64,000 nucleotides of DNA, taken from Merluccius polli (taxonomy: Eukaryota > Chordata > Actinopteri > Gadiformes > Merlucciidae). The DNA lies in NCBI GenBank assembly GCA_030340625.1, contig JAOPHQ010006613.1, positions 29,754 to 93,753 of the forward strand. Direction: 5' to 3'. The notes under the pieces were generated by a model, which worked only from the letters and a program-made list of their open reading frames with translations, had not been told where the DNA came from and searched no databases. The first letter of the stretch is position 1; each line of letters starts with the position of its first letter. Shown in pieces: positions 23,842-57,974 of this stretch. The position numbers and the translations under genes were made by a program.

Positions 23842-26384
23842 ACTTTTGGCGGGAGAAGTTCGTGTTAGCTTGGTTAGGTTACTTCCGTGAGTGATGCTAA
23901 ATTTATAAGGTTGGTTGTTCTGTATTTGCACTTAGATAAACAAGTTACCATTTAATTTGTACCATTATTATTATTATTATTGCACTCTTAGCACTTACCT
24001 GTTTTGTGAAATGTCAGCTTTTCCAAAGTACGTTTTATTAACCCTTTATTACCAAGTTTAGACTAAAGGACATTTAGTTATTTTTGTAGGACATGGATCA
24101 GAACCATGGAGATTTTAAGATGGAGCCATGTATCAGATCTATCCAACAACCACTAATTATGCTTGAATATGATCAGTCAATATCTAACTCTACAAGCAAC
24201 TATTCACACTTGCAATTTATGTTAGAGCTGATGGACTGGAATAAGTATGCCTGGTACAAAAGTTGTTAAATAAACAATATTTTTATTAAAGAATTATTGA
24301 AACGAGAACAATTGTGTGTGTGTGTTTGTGTGTGTACAAGAAAAAGAAATTAATAGGAATAATAATAAATATATATTGTTATTGCCATACATAATATATT
24401 ATTATATTAATAAATAATAATAATAACAACAAAAGAATAATAAGAACAAACTAGAACAATAACAGCAGTGTATGTTAACAAACAAAAACCCTTAACAGAC
24501 AAGTGGGGCAATGAAACCATAAACACACACAGATGGCTCTGGAGAAGGGGAAAGAATGTCCTCACTGTCCTGCCCTCTCTCGGTTCAAAATGGGGGAGTA
24601 TGAAAAGGCCATCAGATTTCTCCAAGAGAGCATCCATCTTTTTCGTGGCCTAAAGATAGGGGTAAAGAGCAGCTGGAAGCCGGTCCAGACAGGATTGGTT
24701 ATGGCCACAACAACCATACTGCAGGTCCAGGAAGATCTGTTGAGCCAGGGTCACAAATTTGTCCTCACGAGCCGGTTCACGCAGGACTGCCTGGAAAACA
24801 CATTTGGATGCATACGTCAGAGAAACCCCGTGCCAACACCTGTAGAGTTCCACTATGCCCTACGGGCTGTCACTGTTGGACAGTTCCTGTCCACAGTGCA
24901 TACGGGCTCTTACCTGATGACAGCTGTGACCACCTAGCAGACTTCCTGGAGACCAGAACCATTACCAGCAGTCCTGAAGGTCTGAGAGTGGAGCAGCTGG
25001 TCGACCTGACAACACCACCCACCTTCACAAAAACAGATTCCTGTGTTCTGTACCATCTGGCTGGATACATTGTGAAGGGTGTCTTCAGCTCCATACTCTG
25101 TGAGACGTGCAAGCATGCACTTGTGCAAAATGCAGATGATGCACATGAGAATGCTGTTCTGCTGCAGTTGAAAGAATTCAAACAGGGTGCACTTTATCGG
25201 CCATCTGATGAGGTCTTCACTGTCGTCCAGCACGTGGAGCAGCTGTTCCGTTCAAGGACAGATGATTCACTCATGGAGTGCACCAATGCTGTGGAACACC
25301 TGGAACAGGAGGCCATGCTTCTGGATAGCAGCCTTCCATCATGCCATGATGTTAAAAGAAAAATCATCTGCAGATATGTCAGGCTGAGGTTGAGGATTGC
25401 GGCTACGTGCATCAGGGCTGCAAGGAGAGAAGACAAAAGTAAAGGTCACCTTGGCAGCAAGAGTCAGAATAAGAAGGCCAAGAAGGCTCAACCTCCTGCA
25501 CCAAAGGCCATAATATCTAGGCCACTAACAAATACCTTCCTTATTGCCATGGATGTATTTGGCCTCTCCATTCCATCTCAACCTCCTGCAACCACCAGCA
25601 TCTCCCTGCAGCCATCAGTGAGACACCAGCAGCCTCCACTGCTAGCACCGGCCACTGCCAGCAGCAGACACCGCCAGCAGAGCTTTGTCCCTGTTGAATA
25701 AACAAACAAATTGTTGTTCTATTGTTGTTTTATCTGTGTCTAGTAAGATGACATTGAGTGTTTTGAAAGACGCCTCTAAATAAAATGCATTATTATTATT
25801 ATTATTGTAGTAGCAGTTATAGCAGCAGCAGAAGTAAAACAGCTAGCATTTAATTAATAGTAGCAGTAATAGCAGTAGCATTTTAGTATTAGTGTGAGAG
25901 TGGGGCTACATTAGCAGTAGTGGTAGTATTTTGATAATGTTTTAACAATCAAAACAACTTTACATAATGTCACCTGACAACAAAAGGTTAACGCACTTTA
26001 GTGAAATTATCACGTTAATAACCTCACGTTAGCCTCCGTTACCAAGCTTTCAGTTAGGTCCTAAATCCATTTAGGGACCCAACTGACCTAACTTTACATT
26101 TTTAACATCAACATCGACATTTCATGCAAACCAAATATAAAAATAATGATGTCTAAGAGTATACCTCTGATAGCTAATGCTTAAAAATGTTTTTAAAAAA
26201 AACATTTAAAATGCTGTTATTTCATCAACTTACCAGTAATTGTTCTTGACGAGCCATTGAAATCAACGGAGCTCCGTCCATTGTTTGGAACTATTGGCGT
26301 CTCCATAACCCGGAAGTGTCGTCCGCCATTTTTTTCCATGGGAGTCAATGGAAGTGTCGTAACTCTGTTTTCTCTATAGCTCTG
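23558..26384 (+). mobile_element. P-element-like transposon
   Basis: The ends CAGAGCTATAGAGAAAA and its inverted partner TTTTCTCTATAGCTCTG match over about 30 bp, followed by further subterminal similarity. It encodes a broken P-type transposase. The octamers outside the ends (TTGTGAAC and CACGTCAT) do not match, so the element no longer sits in its original target: the left flank is a hAT-like repeat and the right flank is the receptor tail repeat. Confidence 0.8.
24480..25701 (+). pseudogene. P-element transposase, C-terminal part, frameshifted
   Basis: Two frames join near 24905: 24533-24937 and one ending at 25701. The first holds EYEKAIRFLQESIHLFRGLK and RFTQDCLENTFGCIR, the latter a signature of P-type and THAP9-like transposases. 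The second continues with LLPDDSCDHLADFLE and a Cys-containing stretch (YHLAGYIVKGVFSSILCETC). The frame changes by one base within the SY-LPDD region, which breaks the protein. No THAP zinc finger was found upstream, so the N-terminal half is absent. A host THAP9 gene was considered, but the inverted ends argue for a transposon copy. Confidence 0.8.
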
Positions 26385-26605
26385 CACGTCATGACAGAGA
26401 GGAGTCATGTGATAAAGCAGAGGAGTCATGTGATATAGGAGAGGAGCCAAGTCATGACAGAGAGGAGCCATGTGATGCCGGAGAGGAGTCATGTGATAAA
26501 GGAGAGGAGCCTCGTCATGACGGAGGAGTCGTGTTGTCCTGTGAGGAGCGGTTGAGCTTCTTGCTCTGCTTTACATCTGGGCCAAATTTGGTCCTTTTAG
26601 ACTGA
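26385..26605 (+). pseudogene. tnfrsf14-like: Cut-off 3' end of the copy A receptor tail
   Basis: The 21-bp repeat resumes right after the P element and stays in one frame for about nine heptads. It then reads EEPRHDGGVVLSCEERLSF and onward into a hydrophobic segment, with TGA at 26603-26605. This looks like the original end of the receptor reading frame, now separated from the rest by 4381 bp of inserted DNA. Confidence 0.65.
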
Positions 26606-26639
26606 TTTGCACAAACTTAGCCTCATATCTCCCTAAGGC

Positions 26640-27125
26640 CGTCGTGTCGATGTTTTCGTGGGAAGGACGATGAGTCCTAAACCTTACTTATAGATAATAA
26701 GCAAACAATAACCTTGTTTTTATTAATGTCACCCGTTGGTTTTTTGGTTTCAAGGCAAGGCAGCTTTATTTATATAGCGCATTTCATACACAATGGCAAC
26801 TCAATGCGCTTTACATAAAACAATAAGAATTGAAATAAAAAAAATAAAAATAAAAAGAATAGAAGAATAGAAATAAATAAAATACTATAAGAGCAGCATA
26901 AAATCATGATTACATAGTGCAATTAAAATTTACAATTTAAAGTGCTTTGAACAAGCTCAATCATAAGCACAGGAGAAGAGAAGTGTTTTTAAACACTTTC
27001 AATCGATGAACTCGGCTTCACTTCATTACCATCGCTGGATCAGCAGGTAAAATATTAGTTTCTCTTTCCAAACGCGTGTCTTTATTACCAATGTAACAGG
27101 TGTTATGATGTTATGTAACACATCT
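26640..27125 (+). pseudogene. tnfrsf14-like: Remnant C: 5' region and first exon of a third receptor copy
   Basis: The sequences ATAGATAATAAGCAAACAAT, TTATTAATGTCACCCGTTGG and the first exon (ending GATCAGCAG|GTAAAA) match the starts of copies A and B. A LINE-like tail interrupts it between TTGGTTTC and AATCGATG. Homology stops at about 27125 and no later exon is present. It follows the end of copy A within about 40 bp, so the array was head to tail. Confidence 0.75.
26754..26999 (-). mobile_element. LINE-like 3' tail inserted in remnant C
   Basis: GCAGCTTTATTTATATAGCG and TGCGCTTTACATAAA mark the reverse complement of a common teleost LINE 3' end. It splits a sequence that is continuous in copies A and B. 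Confidence 0.6.
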
Positions 27126-27169
27126 TGTGTTTCATAAATCACTACCGACGAGAATTGCCGGCAGAAAAT

Positions 27170-27374
27170 ACGTTAAAATATATATTTTTTAACTTTTATA
27201 TATATATATTTCTAACTTTTTGCCGTCCAAAGTTAAAATATATATTTTTTAAACTTGTTTTGTATATATTGTTATAACGTTTTGCTGTCCAAAGTTAAGA
27301 TATATTTTTTTACTTTTTATATATATATTGTTATAACTTTTTGCTGTCCAAAGTTAAAGTATATATTTTTGTAC

Positions 27375-27441
<67 letters not shown>

Positions 27442-27615
27442 TGTTATTTACAAAGGAGTATTGGGGCCAGCCAAAAAAAAAAAAAAAAACTGCCAAAAAA
27501 AAAAAATTCGGCACAAGGAAAAAAAGCAGGCAAAAAAAAATCAAGCACAAGAAAAAAATAATAATAATTCTGGCGCAAGAAAAAAAAAAATAGCCAGCCG
27601 AAAAAAAAATAAACT
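27170..27615. repeat. AT-rich minisatellite, (TA)n and A-run cluster
   Basis: About four units of roughly 58 bp share the core TGCTGTCCAAAGTTAA. They are followed by a (TA)n run (about 27380-27440) and then by A-runs spaced by CAAGCACAAG-like words. Open frames here are compositional. Confidence 0.85.
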
Positions 27616-28207
27616 TGACCATGTACCACCATAGATATATATAGAACACTAGATGTGTTACCACAGGCATCTTACCATAGGCAAGATCTCTGTATAGGGT
27701 GGGGATTTCAACATGCAGCCTTTCTTATAGCCTATTTGTAATAGGAAATATTGTAATCTACCTATTTTAGAACATTATTCTATTTTTTATTTATTATATA
27801 TTAAGTATGCAGTGTCATAACTAGGTCTTTGATGTTTATACCAAACCAAACCGTTTGAAAATCGGATGAAATTTGAGCAAGTTATGGTTATATGGATCCT
27901 GGTGGAGCCTTCTGCCATGGTCCTGTTTGACCTCAGGGGCCTCTTAAAAAATATATATTTAAAAAGAATATGATTAACGTCCGTATTCGCGGTGTCTGCA
28001 CCCCCCGTCAACAATCGCGCGCACCCCCCCCCCCGTCGACAATCGCGCAACCCACCCCCCTCCCCCCCGGTGGCCGTCGTTCCTGTAGTGGGCCAGTCCA
28101 GGAGAAAATTGCCCGGGCCGAATTTTGTTCCCAGTCCGCCCCTGAGCGGGCGGGTGGGGAGGGGGGGCCTCAAAAAATGTCTATAGCTCAGGGGCCTCAA
28201 GTACTAT

Positions 28208-28610
28208 TAAGGCTCCCCTGGCTACAACCAATCAGAGCAACGAAGAAGGTGACGGAGTCAGAGCGACGGCTCCGTCTAAGTAATAAATCAAAACTCCCAA
28301 TACATATTTATTTTCGAGGAAAGACTTCAGTGCCGTTCTTTGTTCTTTTCTCAAAGAAAATGTTAACTTCAAGTCTTGAAGAGTCGCAGCCAAAACCGTT
28401 CGCCAGCAGCAGCAGCCATTGTTTACCTCTAACACGGAACCATCGCAACTCTGTCGTCATGGTAGCCCGGCTTCCGACTCCGCCCCTCACGCTGTGATTG
28501 GTCTGACAGATTTTGTGTTTCCAGCACCAACAAGCCGACGGAGCAGTGTTAGACCTGCCTGGCTGCCAAATAAATTTGCTGCCACTATGGGGCGTCTAGA
28601 GTTCTAGGCT
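28208..28610. mobile_element. TAGCCTGG-family MITE, left end missing
   Basis: About 90% identical by eye to the right four fifths of 39804-40327, ending TTCTAGGCTA. The left end is lost; the right end joins an L2 tail directly. Confidence 0.75.
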
Positions 28611-28697
28611 AGTCTAGACCTGCTCCATTTGAAAAGTGCCCTGAGATAACTTCTGTTATGAATTGGCGCTATACAAATAAAATTGATTTGAATTGAA
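28611..28697 (+). mobile_element. L2/Maui-like 3' tail fragment
   Basis: Matches 7592-7678 closely (AAAGTGCCCTGAGATAACTT, GAATTGGCGCTATACAAATA) and ends in a degenerate (TTGAA)n. Confidence 0.75.
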
Positions 28698-28849
28698 TCT
28701 AAAAAGTACATGTACCACTACAACACGTTATAACTTATGGGTGACCGAGCTGCCTGGGGTAAGATGGCCGCCCTGTGCGGACGTTTGACTCCGTTGGCCA
28801 GCAACGCGGACGAGACATCTAGTGTTCTATTTATATCTATGCGTACCAC

Positions 28850-29169
28850 AACAAAGCGACAATCGACTGACGGCTCCATATTCGTAACTGATTTTGTATC
28901 ATATCAATAAAGTAAAGCCTATTCCTTATTGACATTACCTGCAGCTCCCCTCCTGCCCCCCCACCCGCGCGCCCCCGCATCCCTTCCCCTTTGCAACCCC
29001 AGTGTAAATAAACAGTGCAGAGGTCTACAAGGGTGGAAGTCCCCCATTCCACCACCTCCCCGCCCTTTCCCCAGTGAAGCCCACTACTTTGTTGCTGCCT
29101 AATCTAGGCCACTTCTCTACTGCTCATTTCCACCGGGGACGTAACCCCGGATTTCCACCGGGGACGTGA
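28850..29169. other. Unique-looking stretch, no gene seen
   Basis: C-rich DNA with an AATAAA at about 28905 and no recognised coding sequence or repeat. Confidence 0.4.
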
Positions 29170-30375
29170 GCGTCATTATTTACACCCATTGGAGGGGAAG
29201 CATCTTTACAGTCAAAAGGAAAGAGCAAAAGCAGAATGATTAGAGCATCCTTAGCAGTAACAAGAGCACAGTGAAATATTGCTTGTTCTGATGCCTGCTC
29301 CCCCTCTCCTCCCGGCACTCCCTCGTTCCCTCCAACCCACCCAATCTGTCCCCACCCTCTAAACCTCAACATGATGAAATCAAAATGTTGAACAATTAAG
29401 AAAAAAAAAGGTGGGGGAAAGAAGCTAAGTATGAAACACAACATAAAACACAAGAAAAAAAAAGAAGGGTAAAAAACACACACACACACACACCACTCTC
29501 AACCCTTTCCCCTTGCCACCCAATCTCATGAAAATAAATATATCTTTCGTACATAGAAGTATCAAATCAATACTGAATTCCTCCATCATATAACGATACC
29601 CACAGAAGTCACATAGGATATACATAAAGTGTATGTATATGTAACCAGGGTGAAGTGACATGTCTTAACTTTATTGAAACTTCACCAAATACTGATTACC
29701 ATGAAGCCAGTATGTGTTTAATCTATGTTCAAGGTACCTTTTGTAACCTGTTCAAAATCCAACGTTAATATGTGTATACTATACCTGTACTGTCGCTTTA
29801 AGACAAGTCCGTGTTTAGCGACGTCCATGCAGCGTCAAGCTCAGTCTGCGCTAACCTAACTGAGTGGAGGTACGTTGTTGTATTTGTCATATTAGAGCAT
29901 ATACATTGTTTTGTAGACAATGAAAATGTTTAATGTGCAACTTCATGTTTGAGTATTAAGTCTGTAAACACGCTACAGCGCTGTTACTTCAACTAATACT
30001 TTGTAAAGGCACTTTTCCTGTTGCATTGTATACACGTGCGTCCGAGTGCTACAGGGTTTCCCCGTGTGTTTGGTTGTTAGGAGGGGAATGCGGACCTGTC
30101 GATGTTATATGTGACGGACATGTTTCTTTTCGCTCGTACAGATTTAAATAAATGTCCACAGTCCATGGTGGTCCAGCAGTCCTTCTTCCACACATCCAGC
30201 GCATTCACCCAGAACACAACGCAGACCACTATATAAGCTAACGGATGTGCGCCCATTCATATAAGAACAGTAGCAGTGCGGGCACACCCGTTACATATGA
30301 GAGCATCATGACTGAAGTTCAGGGGGAAGACGTCGATGTCCATAACAACCGGCTCCATTGGTTATTACATTGTCT
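29170..30375. repeat. Dispersed repeat R1, copy 2, with LTR-like insert
   Basis: 29170-29639 and 30297-30375 match R1 copy 1 (5626-6281, then 6945-6960). Between them lies 29640-30296, which starts TGTAACCAGGG, ends CACCCGTTACA and contains AATAAA at about 30148 and a TATA-like ACTATATAAG at 30231; it is probably a solo LTR. A clear target duplication was not found. Confidence 0.6.
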
Positions 30376-30870
30376 ACAGGAGCAAGATGATGATTGTTAT
30401 GTCATGATATTATGTCATAGATGATTGTTATGTTGTGATATTATGTCATAGATGATGATTGTTATGTTGTGATATTATGTCATAGATGATGATTGTTATG
30501 TCATGATATTATGTCAGATGATGATTATGTCATGATATTATGTCATAGATGATGATTGTGATGTCATGATATTATGACATAGATGATGATTGTTATGTTA
30601 TGATATGTCATAGATGGTGATTGTCATGTCATGATATTATGTCATAGATGGTGATTGTTATGTCATGATATTATGTCATAGATGGTGATTGTTATGTCAT
30701 GATATTATGTCATAGATGGTGATTGTTATGTCATGATATTATGTCATAGATGGTGATTGTCATGTCATGATATTATGTCATAGATGATGATTGTTATGTC
30801 ATGATGTTATGTCATAGATGATGATTGTCATGTCATGATATTATGTCATAGATGGTGATTGTTATGTACT
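30376..30870. repeat. About 32-bp minisatellite
   Basis: About 15 units of the type GATTGTTATGTCATGATATT+ATGTCATAGATG, with TTGTGA and GTCATG variants. Confidence 0.93.
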
Positions 30871-31139
30871 CCCAGGGCTGCAGGAAGGTGTTTTGAGTTG
30901 GGGTGCTGAAACTGTATATAACTAATGCATCCATTGTGCAGTGATGGTGCAATCCCACGACTCTGTGGAGTGACCTCTCCACTGAAGTCAAAACAAAGTC
31001 GTCCGCTCTCCCTCCACTAGAGGATGAGCAACAGGAACAGTGACATGACGACCAAATAAACAACACAACAACATGTCCAGATACGCGCCATTTTTTCAGC
31101 AAAGGTTTATCAGTGTGATGTGAAAAAGGTATTGACAAC

Positions 31140-31561
31140 TGAATATTACACTGCTGAGCGGCAGCTTATAATAAACCACAGCACCACCAAATGTATTTGG
31201 TAAAGCACGCCCTTGAACGGTTACCAACAAAATATAAGTCATAATCAAAATATATTCATATTGTGGGGCAATTCGCTCTCAAAATGAAAACGAGGAGGAG
31301 GAGGGGGAGGAGGAGACACGTGACGCCTGAAAACGAAACCGAAATCTACAGACAGCAGGATGTTTTCGAGGGGTCTCCGTTGTTGCGCAGTTGTAGAAAT
31401 ATAACCACCGCTTTAGTGTCGCGTCGAGGTTACAGTGGGAAGGACGTTGTTTATAGATAATAAGCAAACAATAAGCTCGTTTTTATTAATGTCACCCGTT
31501 GGTTGTTTGGTTTAATCGATGAACTCTGGACTTCACTTCATTACCATCGCTGGACCAGCAG
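31140..31561 (+). other. tnfrsf14-like: Upstream region and non-coding first exon of copy B
   Basis: Matches 7679-7891 and 11255-11443 of copy A once the composite insertion there is removed. The first exon ends GACCAGCAG|GTAAAG at 31561. No TATA box or start site could be fixed. Confidence 0.55.
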
Positions 31562-31727
31562 GTAAAGTATTAGTTTCTCTTTCTAAGCAGTACGTGTCTT
31601 TATTACCAATGTAACAGTTATGAAGTTATGTTTTAGACATTTCGGGCATTTAGCAGACGCGTTTGTCCAAAGCGACTTACAATAAGTACATTAGAGTGCA
31701 ACAGTAGACCGCTATCAGTACATAGAG

Positions 31728-32097
31728 TGTTGGTGACAGGTATAGGCAGACTGACAGGTCACGTGGTGGAGGCTACGTCAGTCAGGATCAGTGGTAAAAG
31801 TCAGCTGTTCACGCGCGGGTTTGGTTTTGAATGAAATGTTTGAGATGAGAGGGGGTGGACGGGGGAAGTCCAACTTTGCTGACCGCACAATCTATTGACA
31901 TTTAACGCACTTTAGCACCGATCACTTTAGGACTATGCTATTATGGATATGGAACGTTTTTAACTTATCTCTAATAAAACCAACAAAACGCAGTACCCAT
32001 TGTTAAGTGATTCTTTGAACAAGCAGCGCGTCTGGCAAAAACATATTTTCCCGATCTAGCCTCTCGGTGACTAAATAAGTGGTTCGATAGTCGCCAT
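31728..32097. mobile_element. 370-bp insertion with 8-bp TSD
   Basis: ACATAGAG lies on both sides (31720-31727 and 32098-32105), and the insert is missing from the matching place in copy A. The ends TGTTGGTGAC and GTCGCCAT form only a weak inverted repeat, so the class is open. Confidence 0.65.
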
Positions 32098-32248
32098 ACA
32101 TAGAGTAAGGATTTCACTACAACGACTTTCAATCCCCAGTAGAGATCAAACAGATCCTCGCTGTCCGCCTGTTGAATGGTTTTCAGCGGAGAGACAGCAG
32201 CAGTCCCATATTTACAGCCATGTTCAGCAAATATTAACGCATAATATG

Positions 32249-32417
32249 CAGGGGTGCAACTACCCAGTGTCAGGGGGGTATGCAACAACAATTTTGGCGC
32301 CCCCCCTATAAATATTACGGGCTGCGCGATTGTTGACGGGGGGGGGGGGGGGGGGGGGGGGGGTGCTGCTGCGCGATCGCTTCCATTGCTTTGGCGCCCC
32401 CACTTTTTGCGCCACTG
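32249..32417. mobile_element. Short hAT element with a G-run
   Basis: The ends CAGGGGTGCAAC and GCGCCACTG are flanked by ATAATATG on both sides (32241-32248 and 32418-32425). The insert is absent from copy A. It carries GCGATTGTTGACGGGGGG and a G-run of about 26, which defines the family seen at 3940-4480 and 27995-28150. Confidence 0.85.
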
Positions 32418-32679
32418 ATAATATGCATTGATTAATGTTGTGTTCTATCATTTATATGTCTGCTAATGTATTAGCCTATTATTTACATGTATTTATATTA
32501 TATTACTTACTTTATATCTCTAGGCGGAAATATCGTAAGGCAGAGCTACAGATGGCTGCGATACTATGTCAGCTACTGAGGACTATTGCTTTACTTTACA
32601 TTTAACGTCAGCCTGTTGAAGTAAACGGCACTTGTTAAACACTCCCACATTACAATTTACTACGTTGAGGACACTTAGA

Positions 32680-32800
32680 TATAAACACTATAGATCAGAT
32701 ATAAACACTATAGATCAGATATAAACACTATAGATCAGATATAAACACTATAGATCAAATATAAACACTATAGATCAGATATAAACACTATAGATCAGGG
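32680..32800. repeat. 20-bp minisatellite in intron 1 of copy B
   Basis: About six units of AGATATAAACACTATAGATC. Confidence 0.95.
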
Positions 32801-33239
32801 GCCGAAAAAAAACTAATAACTAAAACTAATAACTGTGTCAAATAATATAATTTAAAAAATAAACGGTAAAAGGGTGAAAAATAGAAAAACGGTCTAACTC
32901 CACGATTCAACATTAAATGGTTATACAGTCTTTTTACATGTTTTCAGGAATGACTTTCTATAATGTGTTTAGAAACAAATCTCTTTAATATGCTGTATTT
33001 AATAACTGTTGTTTCTTAAATCTCTCCCCAGATATTTCAGACCTTCAAGAAATGTGGTGGCACCGCTTGGCAATGCTGATACGGCAGCCAATGGATGGCG
33101 TGCTTGGCCCATAGATTTTAAATGATTAAACCAAAACAATAAACCTTACTTTGCCTTAAAGCACAACCACACAACACTGCTGCCATCAACATCTGTTAAA
33201 CAGTTTGATGGTTGAAGCTCGAATACAAACTGGACAGCC

Positions 33240-55470
<22,231 letters not shown>

Positions 55471-56631
55471 CGACGTGTCCTTGCAATCGAGAAATTAAAT
55501 CCCAGTGAAGAAAATTAGATGCAGTGTCCTCCAGTCTCCCCTACAACGTGCCGTCTAGGGCAGGCTTTCCCAAAGTTGCCATGACGACAGTCTAGGGGGG
55601 CCGCCAAATACTTTGATAAGATTTTGAATTTACCTCTCAAACCCTGCTTACATTCAAAAACACATTGAATGGCGGCTAACAGGGTAAAACAAATCGGCCC
55701 GGACATTTTGAGCCGAGACCGGTCCACCAGGTGTTGATTCTCCACCTGCCTATTAGCTCAGCCCCCTCTTCCCAAGTACTTTCACCACATCCGCTACTCG
55801 CTCCAAAACTTGAAACTCTCTCCTGTTCTTCTGTCTCTTGTTCTTCCCTCTCCTGCTCTCCCCCCTCTCTCTCTCCTGTTCTTCTGTCTCCTCTCTCACA
55901 CACTGCTCCACTGGGGATGGTGGATCAACCTGGTGTAACATAAGGATTGACACAATTTGTTGAGGTTTTGAGGAGTTCCCAGATAACAGGGTGTCAAAAA
56001 GCTGCATTGCAATAATCAGTAATATAATGGGCAAATTATTGTTTAATAAGAAACACAAACATAAACCAGGTGAAAAAAATTATGTAACAAATGCAATCTA
56101 TTTATCTTTACTAAATCTGTACTGTTTTCAAGTAGGGTGGCCCAATACCATACTCATGCCATCATAGTTACAACCTCAAGGCCCACATTTTTCCCTGAGA
56201 AATTAGCCAAGGCCCACAAGATCATTTTACCTCTCTCCTCCTCCTTCCCCTCCTCCTCCTCCTCCTGCCCCTCATCCACCCGATGGCCCCCTCTCTCCAC
56301 CTTCTCCTCCTCCTCCCCTGCCCCTCCTCCACCTGATGGCCCCCTCTCTCCTCCTCCCCCTGCCCCTCCTCCACCTGACGGCCACCTCCACCATCATGAC
56401 CTGCGTCGGATGCTGCTGCTGCTGAAGATGAAGCTCCTCCATAAATTTTTTTTTTTTTTTTAATTCAAAAGGCCCGGCCCAAAATCACCTTCGGTCCACC
56501 GGGCATTACAAATCTTTTTTTGCGTTTTTGCAAGGGGTTGATAAGTTAGGCTAATATCTAGTTAGCATTTTAATGAAATCTCACCTGCACTGTCCTTGTT
56601 TTTTAATTTTCAATGTACCCTTCAAGTTAGG
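55471..56631. other. Intergenic stretch, no gene seen
   Basis: Contains pyrimidine-rich CTCCTCCT runs (about 56230-56390) and an A/T run at about 56444-56462. The open frames are compositional. Confidence 0.5.
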
Positions 56632-57130
56632 TAGTGCAGCAGATTAATGGCATATTTCAAGAGAATCGTTCACTTTGGTATACAAGCATGACATTTGGCA
56701 CAGATACTCTCTACGGGTCACTTTTTGGGAAAAGGGCGTTGGCCGCCCAAAAATTCAACATGGCGGCCATTTTTTCAAGATGGCCGCTATTTCTGTCAAA
56801 TGCTCAATATGTCAATCGTTCAAACAGTGATCCAAGCATAACATTTGATACAAATACTCTCTAAAGGACATGTTAATGGAAAAAGATGCTTGTCCCTCAA
56901 AAATTCAAGATGGCCGCCATTTTTCAAGATGGCCGCCATTTCTCTTGAATCCTTCCATCAATTTTTCAAATGGTCAGCAAATTTGATACAAATATTATTC
57001 CAGGAACATTCTCATGGAAAAAGATGTGTGCCACTCAAAAATTCAAGATGGCGACCATTTTCAAGATGGCCCATATTTCTGTCAGCGCAATTTAATGTGT
57101 TAAGGAAGGTTTTGTTTAATAGAGTGAACG

Positions 57131-57974
57131 TCATTACACAACCAGGGCACACTGGTGACTTCACTGCTGTGGAACTCAGCATGGGGTTCAGTGTCAGCTG
57201 AACATGCCAAACATGCCACCGAGGAGGGCAGCAAATCCATAATGATCAAAGCCAATGACACTGATATTCTTGTTATAGCATTGAGCATCTTCCCATCCCT
57301 CCAGGATATTGGTCTCCAGCAGCTGTGGGTTGCATTTGGGCATGGTGTGAGCCTACGGTGGATTGGTGTTCATGACCTGTACCATGTTATTGGGCCGGTT
57401 AAGACCAAAGGCATTCTATTCTTTCACGCCTTTACAGGTTGTGATACTGTATCAGCCTTTCGCAACAAAGGCAAAAAGACTGCCTGGCAAACCTGGGACA
57501 TTTTCCCTGAGGCCTCTCTCATCTTCAGCAAACTAAGTCAATACCCTCCTGTTCTGACTGATAGTGACCTGGAGATCCTTGAGAAGTTTGTGGTCCTGCT
57601 GTATGATCGATCAAGCACAGCTGTTAGTGTAGATGAGGCTAGACTTGACATGTTTGCCCGAAAGCAGAGGCCATATGAAGCCATTCTTCCAACAAGAGCA
57701 GCTCTGCTTCAACACACTAAACGTGCTGCATATCAGGCAGGCTGCATTTGGGGTCAAGCAACCCAGTGTCAGCCAGAAGCAGAAAGTCCTGCTGACTTGG
57801 GATGGAAACATCTTGGTGAACAATGGGGGGGTCTTCTGGACAGCAAATGCACCAGTTGCACAAAGTTGTGAACAACTAGCCAAGTGTGGCTGCAAATCAG
57901 AGTGCCGTGGAAGATGCAAATGTTTTAGATTGAGTTTCACTTGCACAGAACTGTGCAATTGCAAATGTGAATAA
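57131..57974 (+). pseudogene. C-terminal fragment of XPG-like/CXC transposon protein
   Basis: The main frame runs 57155-57871. It holds MIKANDTDILVIALSIF (the DTD acidic motif), FFHAFTGCDTVSAF and RNKGKKTAWQTW, then RAALLQHTKRAAYQAGCIWG. A frame change between about 57790 and 57830 leads to the second frame, ending at 57974 with a cysteine cluster (CGCKSECRGRCKCF...CNCKC) like the tesmin/TSO1 CXC domain. The upstream acidic motif seen in the other element (TDTRVVLY region) and all earlier exons are missing. AATAAA at 57970-57975 overlaps the stop codon. It cannot be autonomous. The nuclease and DNA-binding roles are inferred from motif resemblance. Confidence 0.75.

Larger units (their letters stand above)
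27630..28842. mobile_element. Element with CATAGATATA inverted ends, filled with other repeats
   Basis: The left end CATAGATATATATAGAACAC and right end GTGTTCTATTTATATCTATG are inverted. GTACCAC lies outside both (27623-27629 and 28843-28849). The inside contains an L2 fragment (27893-27945), the G-run hAT-like repeat in reverse (27995-28150), a truncated TAGCCTGG-family MITE (28208-28610) and an L2 3' end (28611-28697). Confidence 0.55.

Noticed and set aside
24533..25701. A possible host THAP9 gene
   Set aside because: Complete inverted ends at 23558 and 26384, no THAP finger, and a frameshift make it a P-element copy.
27317..27670. Lys- or Phe-rich frames over A/T runs
   Set aside because: Low-complexity translation of A-runs and TA repeats.
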